From Candidatus Aphodomonas merdavium (lineage in GTDB: Bacteria; Bacillota; Clostridia; Christensenellales; Aristaeellaceae): a DNA stretch of 6,192 nucleotides. The DNA is taken from assembly GCA_018715585.1 (NCBI GenBank), contig DVLH01000279.1, positions 1 to 6,192 of the forward strand, given 5' to 3'. Position 1 is the stretch's first letter, and each line of letters opens with the position of its first letter. A program made the position numbers and the translations under genes. Below the pieces are notes generated by a model, which worked only from the letters and a program-made list of their open reading frames with translations, made no database searches and was not told the origin of the DNA. This document shows, in pieces, positions 6,079-6,192 of this stretch.

Positions 6079-6094
6079 ACTGTGCTTTCTTTTA

Positions 6095-6192
6095 TTATCG
6101 CGCTTCGCCCGTTTTTCTCTTCTTCAGCAGCGCCGCACCGCATCCGCTCAGCGCCAGCAGGGCCGCCCACGCGGCCAGCGGCGCGCCGTCGC
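6095..6192 (-). CDS. C-terminal end of a probable cell-wall-anchored surface protein (partial)
   Basis: The minus strand encodes the last 31 residues of a protein whose 5' part lies beyond the right edge. The tail reads DGAPLAAWAALLALSGCG, then a short hydrophobic stretch and KKRK, then TGEAR and TAA at 6097-6095. This is the layout of a sortase substrate C-terminus: acidic residue, hydrophobic membrane span of about 20 residues, positive tail. The window ends where the LPXTG motif would be; the incomplete codon just before Asp ends in GC, which fits a Gly codon but also Ser, Cys or Arg. If this is right, the protein is secreted and covalently linked to peptidoglycan. It could instead be a C-terminally membrane-anchored protein without sortase processing. 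The hairpin at 6049-6078 follows as its terminator. Confidence 0.65.
   Translation of the reverse strand, partial: DGAPLAAWAALLALSGCGAALLKKRKTGEAR

Noticed and set aside
5763..6170. Minus-strand frame over the ABC transporter 3' end and both terminators
   Set aside because: It would translate through two strong terminator hairpins and overlaps the better-supported surface-protein tail in another frame.

Overview
The window looks like GC-rich chromosomal DNA from a Gram-positive anaerobe, most likely a Bacillota/Clostridia-type bacterium. The reasons are AGGAG-type ribosome binding sites, strong GC preference at third codon positions, a Clostridia/Bacillus-type adenine deaminase, and a C-terminal tail at the right edge with the layout of a sortase substrate. 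The genus cannot be set from the sequence alone.

Layout, left to right. Positions 1-432 hold no gene I can defend, but 247-407 is dense in inverted repeats and looks like a structured leader with competing hairpins. Two short candidate reading frames follow (433-507 and 504-676). They are linked by an ATGA overlap, and the second contains an A AAA AAG slippery heptamer. They lead into a confident glycerophosphodiester phosphodiesterase gene (673-1404, +). Convergent with it is a complete adenine deaminase gene, ade (1498-3264, -). Upstream of ade, on the same strand, 3346-3791 holds a patchwork of short frames in three successive phases. It begins with a good ribosome binding site and is probably a decayed gene or a cluster of tiny genes. 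A promoter-like sequence at 3947-3975 then precedes a full-length type I ABC exporter half-transporter (4024-5793, +). A strong bidirectional terminator (5890-5928) and a perfect 13-bp GC hairpin (6049-6078) close the right intergenic region. Last comes the 3' end of a minus-strand gene (6095-6192) encoding a C-terminal membrane segment with a KKRK tail, as in LPXTG surface proteins.

The three large genes are independent units rather than one operon: phospholipid-headgroup salvage (GDPD), purine salvage (adenine to hypoxanthine), and export of an unknown substrate. None is novel as a family. The parts worth a second look are the structured leader and coupled small frames before the GDPD gene, the unrecognised reading-frame remnants before ade, and the surface-protein tail cut by the window edge. 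I saw no tRNA, rRNA, CRISPR array, insertion sequence or phage gene.
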